A stretch of DNA of 64,000 bases, from contig NZ_CP156795.1 of the NCBI RefSeq assembly GCF_039862785.1, positions 868,001-932,000 on the forward strand, written 5' to 3'. Below are positions 56,926 through 64,000 of the stretch, piece after piece. A model generated the notes under the pieces. The model had not been told where the DNA came from and ran no database searches. It saw only the letters and a list, made by a program, of their open reading frames with translations. The stretch comes from Acinetobacter sp. ANC 7912. GTDB lineage: Bacteria > Pseudomonadota > Gammaproteobacteria > Pseudomonadales > Moraxellaceae. A program made the position numbers and the translations under genes. The stretch's first letter is position 1. Each line of letters begins with the position of its first letter.

Positions 56926-58551
56926 TTAGACGCCCGGTTTCCAGCCATTCACGATTGGGTAACGGCGTTCACGGCTAAAGGAACGTGAGCTGATACGAGG
57001 ACCGATTGCACCTTGGCGGCGTTTGTATTCGTTGATATCCACCAGACGAATCACGCGTTTTACTACCTCTTCATCAAAGCCTTTGGCAATGATGTCATCT
57101 TGGCTTTGATCTTCTTCGATATAAGAGTACAGGATTGCATCCAGCACTTCGTATGGAGGTAATGAGTCCTGATCCACTTGGTCTGGGCGAAGTTCTGCTG
57201 AAGGTGGACGAGTGATGACACGTTCAGGAATCACTGGAGTTTCAGCAATGCTATTACGGTATTTCGCCAGTTCAAATACAATGGTTTTGTAGACGTCTTT
57301 CAGTACTGCGAAACCACCAACCATATCACCGTACAGAGTACAGTAGCCTACAGAAAGTTCAGATTTGTTGCCGGTAGAAAGTACCAGGTTACCAAACTTG
57401 TTGGATAATGCCATCAGCAGTGTGCCGCGTGAACGTGCTTGTAGGTTTTCTTCGGTTGCATCCACTGGCGCATCGCCAAAGAATGGATACAAGGTTTGCA
57501 GGAAGCCATTAACAATTGGGTTGATTTCTGCAATACCGAAAGTCACGCCTAGAGTTTTGGCCTGTTCTGCTGCATCTTCTACACTGATTTGCGCAGTATA
57601 AGTATAAGGCATCATCACTGCTTGGACTTTGTCAGCACCCAAGGCATCCACGGCAATGGCTAAAGTCAATGCAGAGTCGATCCCGCCAGACAGACCTAGA
57701 ATGACACCCGGGAAGCCAGAACGTTGCACATAATCACGTGTGCCAACCACCAAGCTTTGATAAATCTCTGCCATGGTGTCCAGTACAGGAGTTACGGTAC
57801 CTTTACTGAAAGCTTGTTGTTCAGCATCGAATTCCACCAGATGCAGGCCTTCCTGGAAGCTTGGAGCTTGCAGTGCCAGTTCACCGGTTTTATTCAGAAC
57901 AAAGCTAGTGCCGTCAAAGACCAGATCATCCTGTCCACCGACCTGGTTACAGTAAACTAGATTGATATTCAGTTCTTTGACCAATGCAGCCATAGTATCG
58001 ATACGGTGCTGTGGTTTGCCGACTTCATAAGGTGAAGAGTTCAGTACCAGGGCAGTATCGATATTAAGCTGAGCCAATTGCTGCACCGTATTTAAAGACC
58101 AGACATCTTCGCAAATCAGTACGCCAAACTTGTGACCGAGGTATTCAAAGACCAGGTGTTGATGGCCTTTATTGAAATAACGCTTTTCATCAAAAACGCT
58201 GTAATTAGGTAGTGTCTGCTTGTTATAAACACCCAGTACCTGACCATCTTTCATCACAGCAGCAGAGTTAAAACGCTGACCATCTTCAGCCACATTCACA
58301 AAACCAAATATCATCACGATGTCTTTGACTTGTGCCAGTTGATCAAATGCCTGTTGAGTACGTTTGGTCAAACTTGGACGCAGAATTAAATCTTCTGCAG
58401 GGTAACCAAGAATCGAAAGTTCTGGAAAGATAATCAGATCAGCATTGTCTTTTTTTGCCAGATTGGCCTGTTCGATAATTTTTTGCGTATTTGCGTCGAT
58501 ATTGCCTACATGTGGAGAGAATTGAGCAAGGGCAATTTTAAAACTTTTCAT
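56926..58551 (-). CDS. nadE: Glutamine-dependent NAD+ synthetase
   Basis: 541 residues in two domains. Residues 1-260 form a nitrilase-type amidase with Glu in LIIFPELSILGY, Lys in YNKQTLPNY and the nucleophile Cys in GVLICEDVWSL. Residues 270-541 form the synthetase with the P-loop LGLSGGIDSALT and SNKSEL-like TGNKSELSVGYCT. Ammonia made from glutamine is channelled to deamido-NAD to give NAD+. It is single, with its own terminator. Confidence 0.97.
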   Translation of the reverse strand: MKSFKIALAQFSPHVGNIDANTQKIIEQANLAKKDNADLIIFPELSILGYPAEDLILRPSLTKRTQQAFDQLAQVKDIVMIFGFVNVAEDGQRFNSAAVMKDGQVLGVYNKQTLPNYSVFDEKRYFNKGHQHLVFEYLGHKFGVLICEDVWSLNTVQQLAQLNIDTALVLNSSPYEVGKPQHRIDTMAALVKELNINLVYCNQVGGQDDLVFDGTSFVLNKTGELALQAPSFQEGLHLVEFDAEQQAFSKGTVTPVLDTMAEIYQSLVVGTRDYVQRSGFPGVILGLSGGIDSALTLAIAVDALGADKVQAVMMPYTYTAQISVEDAAEQAKTLGVTFGIAEINPIVNGFLQTLYPFFGDAPVDATEENLQARSRGTLLMALSNKFGNLVLSTGNKSELSVGYCTLYGDMVGGFAVLKDVYKTIVFELAKYRNSIAETPVIPERVITRPPSAELRPDQVDQDSLPPYEVLDAILYSYIEEDQSQDDIIAKGFDEEVVKRVIRLVDINEYKRRQGAIGPRISSRSFSRERRYPIVNGWKPGV

Positions 58552-58896
58552 TCCAACTAAATCCTAATCCTGATAGATTTTTTGCACTAATCGGCTGATA
58601 TTTAAAATTATAGTTCTTCAGTAGAGTGCAATTGGGGTGTACTAACATAATGCCAAATGGCTATAAATTTTAAACACAATCATAAAGCGTGATATTTAAT
58701 CTCAATTATTGGGAGGAAAATATCAGACATGAGTTATTCTATCGAATTTTGAAGCAGATGCTAGCGTTGTTTGCATAGATTTATTGTTGAAATGCAACTG
58801 TATCATTAAAAATAAAACGAACGCTTATGCTTTTGTAAGGAATCCGTCTGAAGTGAGTATGTTGTGTGAAAAATTAGGATTTTAGCTCTAAAAAAA
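58552..58896. other. Intergenic region between nadE and the HExxH gene
   Basis: 345 AT-rich bases. I see no convincing gene. Confidence 0.45.
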
Positions 58897-59394
58897 CTAT
58901 TCCAGTTCCTGAATAATATTGGGTATTTTCTTAAGATAAATATCACGTGCAATATCGCCTTGCTGTTCGATGTTATAGTGCCAGAAAGACTTACCCGGAA
59001 TATAGGTATATTGATAGGGATTATATTTGCCAAAACTTAAAAAATAAGCGGTTTGTAAAATTGCACCTCGCAACACCACATTAATGCCATGCTGATGCTG
59101 GAAAATATGGGTCATCTCATGAATAAATACGGCGCGAAAACTCGCATTCTCTTTGGAATAATCCTCCTTAAAAAGAATATTGCGCACATGAACATATCCT
59201 ACAGGTGCCATCAAGATATGTTTCGGTTGCCAGGGCAGGAAAGGATGATTCATGACATGCACTTTACTGTAATCAATTCGGGTGCCAAACACTGAATGGC
59301 ACATTTGGATTTCACCTTCAGTGAGTGGGCGGCATTTAAAGCGATCCAGTTTGAGCAGCCTGATCAGAAAGGGCAGTAGTTTCAGCAACAACAT
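58897..59394 (-). CDS. Small HExxH metallopeptidase-like protein
   Basis: About 165 residues. A hydrophobic start (LLLKLLPFLIRLLKL), then RPLTEGEIQMCHSVFGTRIDY, and a zinc motif VFIHEMTHIFQHQHG (HEMTH, near residue 105). The later segment NIEQQGDIARDIYLKK offers a possible third ligand (Glu/Asp). The arrangement is like the DUF4157/eCIS-type and Vgr-related metalloprotease-like proteins. The frame starts at TTG 59433 but ATG 59394 gives a hydrophobic N-terminus. No toxin or secretion gene is adjacent. Confidence 0.75.
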   Translation of the reverse strand: MLLLKLLPFLIRLLKLDRFKCRPLTEGEIQMCHSVFGTRIDYSKVHVMNHPFLPWQPKHILMAPVGYVHVRNILFKEDYSKENASFRAVFIHEMTHIFQHQHGINVVLRGAILQTAYFLSFGKYNPYQYTYIPGKSFWHYNIEQQGDIARDIYLKKIPNIIQELE

Positions 59395-59534
59395 AGGGCA
59401 CAGTGCAGGGAAATGGGTGAAATATATAGACAAACCTTAGCATCCTATTTTTAAGCTGTGCAAGTTAGCTTGCACGGTTTCATCCAAACTGCTGGAAAGT
59501 TACAATAGTTCGATTCCAAACAGGTAGTTCATTT

Positions 59535-61037
59535 ATGAAAGCGCGCATCCATACTCTCATTTCTGCCATCAGTGCAAATATGTATGAGCGCGAACATATT
59601 ATCGCCCTGAGTTTGCTGGCAGGAGCAGCGGGGATGAATACCTTTCTGTATGGTCATCCGGGGACTGCCAAAAGCCTGATTTCGCGCCGCATCGCTTGTG
59701 CTTTTGAAGTGGCAGAATATTTTGAATATTTGATGAACCGTTTCAGTACGCCGGAAGAAATTTTCGGGCCAGTCTCGATCAAGGCGTTGAAAGAAGATCA
59801 ATACATCCGCAAAACCGAGCACTATTTGCCAAAAGCAGACTTCGCTTTTCTGGATGAAATCTGGAAAGCAAGTCCGGCAATTCTGAATACATTATTAACG
59901 CTGGTGAATGAGCGCATCTTTAAAAATGGGGATATGATTCAGCAGGTGCCCTTAAAGGTGTTGATGAGTGCATCCAATGAGATTCCAGAACCGAATCAGG
60001 GACTGGATGCATTATATGACCGCTTTATTTTACGCCTGACTGTGCCTCCGATTGAGCAGACAACCAATTTTCATGCATTGCTGCAAGCCAAGCCGGCACG
60101 CGCGAAACCTGAAGTTGATGAAGCCCTAAAAATTAAAAAACATGAACTAGCTGAATGGCGTAATCAGATTCATGAAGTTGAGCTGCCAGCGTATGTGCTG
60201 GCAGTATTTGATGAGATCAAACAGCGACTAAATCATAGCTATGAAGATCATCAGGTCTATGTCTCTGACCGTCGCTGGCAACGAACTGCCTATCTGGTCA
60301 AAGCGGCCGCATTTTTAAATGAGCGTAGCCAGGTGCAGTTGAATGATCTATTTCTCCTCAAACACTGTCTCTGGAATCAGGTGGAAGATGTGCCATTGGT
60401 CAATCAGGCTGTAGATAGCGCTATCCTGGAAACTGGTCTGGCTTTTGATTCAGAGCTGGAAACACTGACCATAGAAAAAGAAACGCTGGAACAGAATATC
60501 TTGAACAGCTTTTACTATACCGATGATGTGTATGAAAGCTACCTGATTCGTGATAAAGAATATCTACGCGCTGTCAACAATCTGGATCATCACTACAAAG
60601 ATAAAGTGCTGTATTTGGAGCTAAACAAGATGGGCACCAAAAAAGATTTCTTCGCGGTGGATGAAAGTGGTGAAGAAATCCGCGGTATCGTCTGTAATTT
60701 TAACGGATCGCGCATGTGTACCCTGAAAGGTGGTTATTACGGGCTGGAAGAAACGGTTTCGCCTTATATTAAACACAGTAAAGGCACTACACGTAGTAGT
60801 GTAGCCAGCGAAGTGCGCATTGATCTGCTGCAACAACTTAAACAACTGAAACAGAAACTGCAGGCAGATGTAGCCCGCATGCAGCAACATCTTGAAACAG
60901 AAAGAGCGGCCCTTGATTCACCATTTGTACAGGATGTAGATATTCAGCAACTACAACAAGGCATGCAACAACAGCTGGAACGCTATCAGCTGCAGATGCA
61001 GGATTGTGCCCGTCTGGAACAGTTATGCAGAAGCTAA
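59535..61037 (+). CDS. ravA: MoxR-type AAA+ ATPase, RavA-like
   Basis: 500 residues. Walker A FLYGHPGTAKSLISRR, Walker B FAFLDEIWKASPAILNTLL, sensor 1 LMSASNEIPEPNQGLDALYDRF. The later region has EVELPAYVLAVFDEI and the LARA-like beta domain (AVDESGEEIRGIVCNFNGSRM), then a helical C-terminus. RavA hexamers act with ViaA as a chaperone tied to respiratory complex maturation. The start of the viaA-like gene lies inside the last codons of this gene (13-base overlap), so translation is coupled. Confidence 0.9.
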   Translation: MKARIHTLISAISANMYEREHIIALSLLAGAAGMNTFLYGHPGTAKSLISRRIACAFEVAEYFEYLMNRFSTPEEIFGPVSIKALKEDQYIRKTEHYLPKADFAFLDEIWKASPAILNTLLTLVNERIFKNGDMIQQVPLKVLMSASNEIPEPNQGLDALYDRFILRLTVPPIEQTTNFHALLQAKPARAKPEVDEALKIKKHELAEWRNQIHEVELPAYVLAVFDEIKQRLNHSYEDHQVYVSDRRWQRTAYLVKAAAFLNERSQVQLNDLFLLKHCLWNQVEDVPLVNQAVDSAILETGLAFDSELETLTIEKETLEQNILNSFYYTDDVYESYLIRDKEYLRAVNNLDHHYKDKVLYLELNKMGTKKDFFAVDESGEEIRGIVCNFNGSRMCTLKGGYYGLEETVSPYIKHSKGTTRSSVASEVRIDLLQQLKQLKQKLQADVARMQQHLETERAALDSPFVQDVDIQQLQQGMQQQLERYQLQMQDCARLEQLCRS

Positions 61038-62473
61038 ACCTGCGTTCACCGTTACAGACACAGCAATCATTAGAAAGGCTGACCGATCAACTATACGATG
61101 AACTGCGCCAGTCCACACTCAAGCATTGGCTGAATGACCATAAAACGGCACAATGGTTGGATGAAAAAGTGCAGGAGTGGGCCTATCAGGCCAAAAATAA
61201 TCTGGATGAACAGCATCCTTATCAGGAAGCGCAGCAGCATTTGGAATATTGGCTGCAACTAGAGCAGGTTAATGCAGCACAGTTTCAGCAGATACTGGAG
61301 CAATACCAAAGTTTTACTCAGCAAATTGGTCTGCCAGATCTAAGCGATTTTTGGCAGTATCAGCTGCAACAGGCGAAGCACAGCGTCACTCAGTTGCAGT
61401 TCCAGTTGATGAAAGAAAAATGGCAACGTAAGCTAACTGAAGCGGTAGCACATTGGGAATTTGAACAGCTGGCATTGCTACGGGATACATTCCTAGAAGA
61501 GATTAAAGATTTTTTGGCTTCGCTGCAAAAAATGTCCCGCTATAAGGATAGTCTCGGTGCAGATACTGGCATCTTTCTGGATTATTCCAGTGGCAAACTG
61601 ACCCAGCAGGATGTACAGCAGTTTGAGCAGTGGAGTCACTATCTGGAACAGGATGCCGAACTGATACGTTTATGCAGGATGATTGGATCAGCACAGCCAT
61701 CTCGCTATCCACGTAAAAACTTTGCTGCCAAATATGACTTTCAGGCTCAAGAACAGATACGTCAACAAGCACATGAAGAAATTACCGGAATTTCGTTGGG
61801 GCAAGATCCGAATCTGGCTCTACCCAATGAGCTGGCGCTATTGTCTGATCCGGACCTGCAGATTCTGTTTGATCTGAAGTATCTCGAATCTAATCTGATG
61901 AGCTTTCATATGCAGGGGCAGCAGTCTGGCCGGGTGATTGAAGATTCTCGGCATGCCAAGAAAAAGCTGGGACAGAAAGGGCCTATGGTTGTCTGTCTAG
62001 ATACCAGCGGTTCCATGCATGGCCAGCCGGAACTGATTTCCAAAGCTATTTGCCTGTACCTGGGCATTCAGGCGATGCGGGAAAAGCGCCCAATGTACCT
62101 GATTAACTTCTCCACTAATTTGACAGCACTGAGTTTAAATACGAATACTGCATTGGATGGCCTGATTCATTTTCTGAGTCAGTCCTTTCATGGTGGCACC
62201 GATATTATTCCGGCGATGCAGCATGCAGTAGAAATGCTAGAACAGCCAGAATTTCAAAATGCCGATGTCGCTGTGATTTCCGATTTTATTATGGGGCAGC
62301 TCAGTCCAGAGCTGATGGAAAAAATTGATCTGCAGAAGCAGCAGGGCGCTGGCTTTTATGGAGTCGCGATTGGAAGTTTCCGCTTTGATCATCTCGATAA
62401 AGGATTGTTTGACCATCAGTGGATTTACCAGTCCAGTACCGGAAAAGTGATTGAATTGCAGCCGAATGCATAA
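61025..62473 (+). CDS. viaA: VWA-domain protein, ViaA-like
   Basis: About 482 residues. The N-terminal two thirds are helical. The C-terminal von Willebrand A domain has the MIDAS motif VVCLDTSGSMHGQPE (DxSxS), with further MIDAS residues in FHGGTDIIPAMQHAV and AVISDFIMGQL. ViaA binds RavA and stimulates its ATPase. ATG 61025 is used; the open frame extends to TTG 61004 but the overlap with ravA makes the ATG more likely. Confidence 0.9.
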   Translation: MQKLNLRSPLQTQQSLERLTDQLYDELRQSTLKHWLNDHKTAQWLDEKVQEWAYQAKNNLDEQHPYQEAQQHLEYWLQLEQVNAAQFQQILEQYQSFTQQIGLPDLSDFWQYQLQQAKHSVTQLQFQLMKEKWQRKLTEAVAHWEFEQLALLRDTFLEEIKDFLASLQKMSRYKDSLGADTGIFLDYSSGKLTQQDVQQFEQWSHYLEQDAELIRLCRMIGSAQPSRYPRKNFAAKYDFQAQEQIRQQAHEEITGISLGQDPNLALPNELALLSDPDLQILFDLKYLESNLMSFHMQGQQSGRVIEDSRHAKKKLGQKGPMVVCLDTSGSMHGQPELISKAICLYLGIQAMREKRPMYLINFSTNLTALSLNTNTALDGLIHFLSQSFHGGTDIIPAMQHAVEMLEQPEFQNADVAVISDFIMGQLSPELMEKIDLQKQQGAGFYGVAIGSFRFDHLDKGLFDHQWIYQSSTGKVIELQPNA

Positions 62474-62524
62474 GGTTTTTTTAGCGAGAGCTCATCTCTG
62501 ATAGGATTTTAATTTTATCAGTCA

Positions 62525-62552
62525 TAAAAAAACCGCCCAAAGGGCGGTTTTT
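62525..62552 (-). terminator. Terminator of gltA
   Basis: AAAACCGCCC / GGGCGGTTTT with an AAA loop. T run on the minus strand. Confidence 0.9.
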
Positions 62553-62575
62553 GTGGTCTTTCGACGCGTACTGAA

Positions 62576-63850
62576 TTAACGGTTGATGTCGCGTTGAGTT
62601 TCGCCAGTGTAAAGCTGACGAGGACGACCGATTTTGTAAGGTGCGCTGTGCATTTCTAACCAGTGGCTGATCCAACCCACTGTACGTGCAAGAGCGAAGA
62701 TTACAGTAAACATTTCTGTTGGGATACCAATCGCTTTAAGGATGATACCTGAGTAGAAGTCTACGTTAGGGTACAGGTTACGTTTGATGAAGTATTCGTC
62801 AGAAAGTGCGATACGTTCAAGTTCCATAGCCAGTGCAAGCTGTGGATCGTTGATACCAAGTGCAGTTAACACTTCGTCGCAAGTTTCTTTCATTACTTTC
62901 GCACGTGGGTCGAAGTTTTTGTACACACGGTGACCGAAGCCCATGAGTTTAACTTCTTTAGTTTTCACTTTTTCCATGAACGGAGCAACGTTCTCTACAG
63001 TGCCGATTTCATCAAGCATCTTAAGAACAGCTTCGTTTGCACCACCGTGAGCAGGACCCCAAAGTGCAGCGATACCCGCAGCGATACATGCATATGGGTT
63101 AGCACCAGTAGAACCCGCTAGACGTACGGTAGAAGTAGACGCGTTTTGTTCGTGGTCAGCATGAAGCGTAAAGATACGGTCCATTGCTTTCGCAAGAATT
63201 GGGTTAACTTTGTAGTCACGGTCTGCTGGAGTAGCAAACATCATGTACAGGAAGTTTTCAGCGTAGCTTAAGTCGTTACGTGGGTAAACGAATGGTTGAC
63301 CAACTGTGTATTTGTAAGTCCAAGCAGCCAGAGTAGGAACTTTAGCAATCAGACGGATTGCAGTGATTTCACGGTGGTCAATGTTTTCGATGTCCAGGCT
63401 GTTGTGATAGAACGCAGAAAGTGCACCAACCACACCACACATGATCGCCATAGGGTGAGCGTCACGACGGAAACCATTGAAGAAGCGGCTAACTTGGTCG
63501 TGAACCATAGTGTGGTTACGAACTTTAGAGTCGAACTCAGCTTTTTGTTCAGCAGTTGGAAGCTCGCCATTTAACAACAGGTAGCAAGTTTCTAGGTAGT
63601 CTGCTTTAGTTGCTAACTGGTCGATTGGGTAACCACGGTGTAAAAGAACGCCTTTACCGCCATCGATGAATGTGATTTTAGATTCGCACGCCGCTGTAGA
63701 CACGAAACCAGGATCAAAAGTAAAGTGACCTGCAGCCAATACATCTTTAACGTCGATTACATCTGGGCCCAATGTGCCGCTGTAAATTGGTAGTTCAATT
63801 TGTTTGCCATCAAGCTGTAAAACGGCTTTCTTGCCAGTTGCTTCAGACAT
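62576..63850 (-). CDS. gltA: Citrate synthase
   Basis: 424 residues, type II hexameric class. It condenses oxaloacetate and acetyl-CoA at the entry of the TCA cycle. Catalytic regions are [19 protein letters not shown] (first His), [19 protein letters not shown] (second His) and [15 protein letters not shown] (Asp). The N-terminal domain [19 protein letters not shown] is that of Gram-negative NADH-sensitive enzymes. It is the last complete gene; the first 150 bases upstream hold its promoter. Confidence 0.98.
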   Translation of the reverse strand: MSEATGKKAVLQLDGKQIELPIYSGTLGPDVIDVKDVLAAGHFTFDPGFVSTAACESKITFIDGGKGVLLHRGYPIDQLATKADYLETCYLLLNGELPTAEQKAEFDSKVRNHTMVHDQVSRFFNGFRRDAHPMAIMCGVVGALSAFYHNSLDIENIDHREITAIRLIAKVPTLAAWTYKYTVGQPFVYPRNDLSYAENFLYMMFATPADRDYKVNPILAKAMDRIFTLHADHEQNASTSTVRLAGSTGANPYACIAAGIAALWGPAHGGANEAVLKMLDEIGTVENVAPFMEKVKTKEVKLMGFGHRVYKNFDPRAKVMKETCDEVLTALGINDPQLALAMELERIALSDEYFIKRNLYPNVDFYSGIILKAIGIPTEMFTVIFALARTVGWISHWLEMHSAPYKIGRPRQLYTGETQRDINR

Positions 63851-64000
63851 TCAATAGATCTCCTGTCCTGGTGAATGTTTATCCGAGTTGTCTATCAATC
63901 TTTTAATGCACAAAACGGACGGATCAAAAAATTGCTATAAGATTAGTGAGTACTGAAATTTTGTCAATTATACTTATGGATAAAAAATGACATTACACAG

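Noticed and set aside
58700..58760. GGAGG before an ATG near 58728 (MSYSIEF)
   Set aside because: The frame stops after seven codons.

Overview
The window looks like chromosomal DNA of an Acinetobacter species (Moraxellaceae). The strongest sign is the gene order rubA-rubB-estB-oxyR (about 42.0-44.5 kb), an arrangement described in Acinetobacter baylyi ADP1. Moderate GC, AT-rich intergenic DNA, the housekeeping proteins and the insertion-sequence types all fit. No species is assigned. Every call is read from the sequence and from known motifs; no database search was run.

Layout. 0-2 kb: the end of a porin gene, a HAD phosphatase and a convergent YetF-type membrane protein. 2.2-6.9 kb is an accessory patch: two related J-domain proteins (the first frameshifted), a DUF559 nuclease-like gene followed by a palindromic repeat, a HEPN-like gene split by an IS5-family element, and a 113-bp MITE directly after it. 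7-15.7 kb: valS, an unknown gene plus a short-chain dehydrogenase, two paralogous GGDEF proteins (the second frameshifted) and a glutaminase-STAS fusion. 15.7-17.5 kb is a second accessory cassette between palindromic repeats: DUF559, a membrane-anchored beta-rich protein, and a minimal GT51-like protein. 17.6-33.3 kb: metH, a phosphate transporter, iron uptake genes under Fur-like boxes (binding protein and TonB receptor), nfuA, a rhomboid protease, two hydrolase or unknown genes and a carbonic anhydrase. 33.3-41 kb: tesA-like esterase divergent from a YbbA/YbbP-like ABC system, a second rhomboid, mtgA and ppk1. 41-47 kb: oxyR, estB, rubB, rubA, apt, a YqiA-like esterase and lysS. 48.3-49.8 kb: an IS4-family element between lysS and trpS. 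50-64 kb: DUF808 protein, zinc metallopeptidase, CPA1-type antiporter, ATL protein, universal stress protein, tRNA-Met, nadE, an HExxH protein, the RavA/ViaA-like pair and gltA.

How genes work together. RubA and RubB form an electron-transfer chain from NADH to alkane hydroxylase, co-transcribed with an esterase and the peroxide regulator OxyR. The Fur-boxed receptor and binding protein would import a ferric siderophore. TesA-like, YbbA-like and YbbP-like follow the E. coli layout. RavA and ViaA are an AAA+ ATPase and its VWA partner.

The best candidates for undescribed biology are the DUF559 / membrane beta-rich / GT51-like cassette bounded by palindromic repeats, the recurring association of DUF559 genes with those repeats, and the HEPN-like gene that can be rebuilt in frame by removing the IS and one TA copy.
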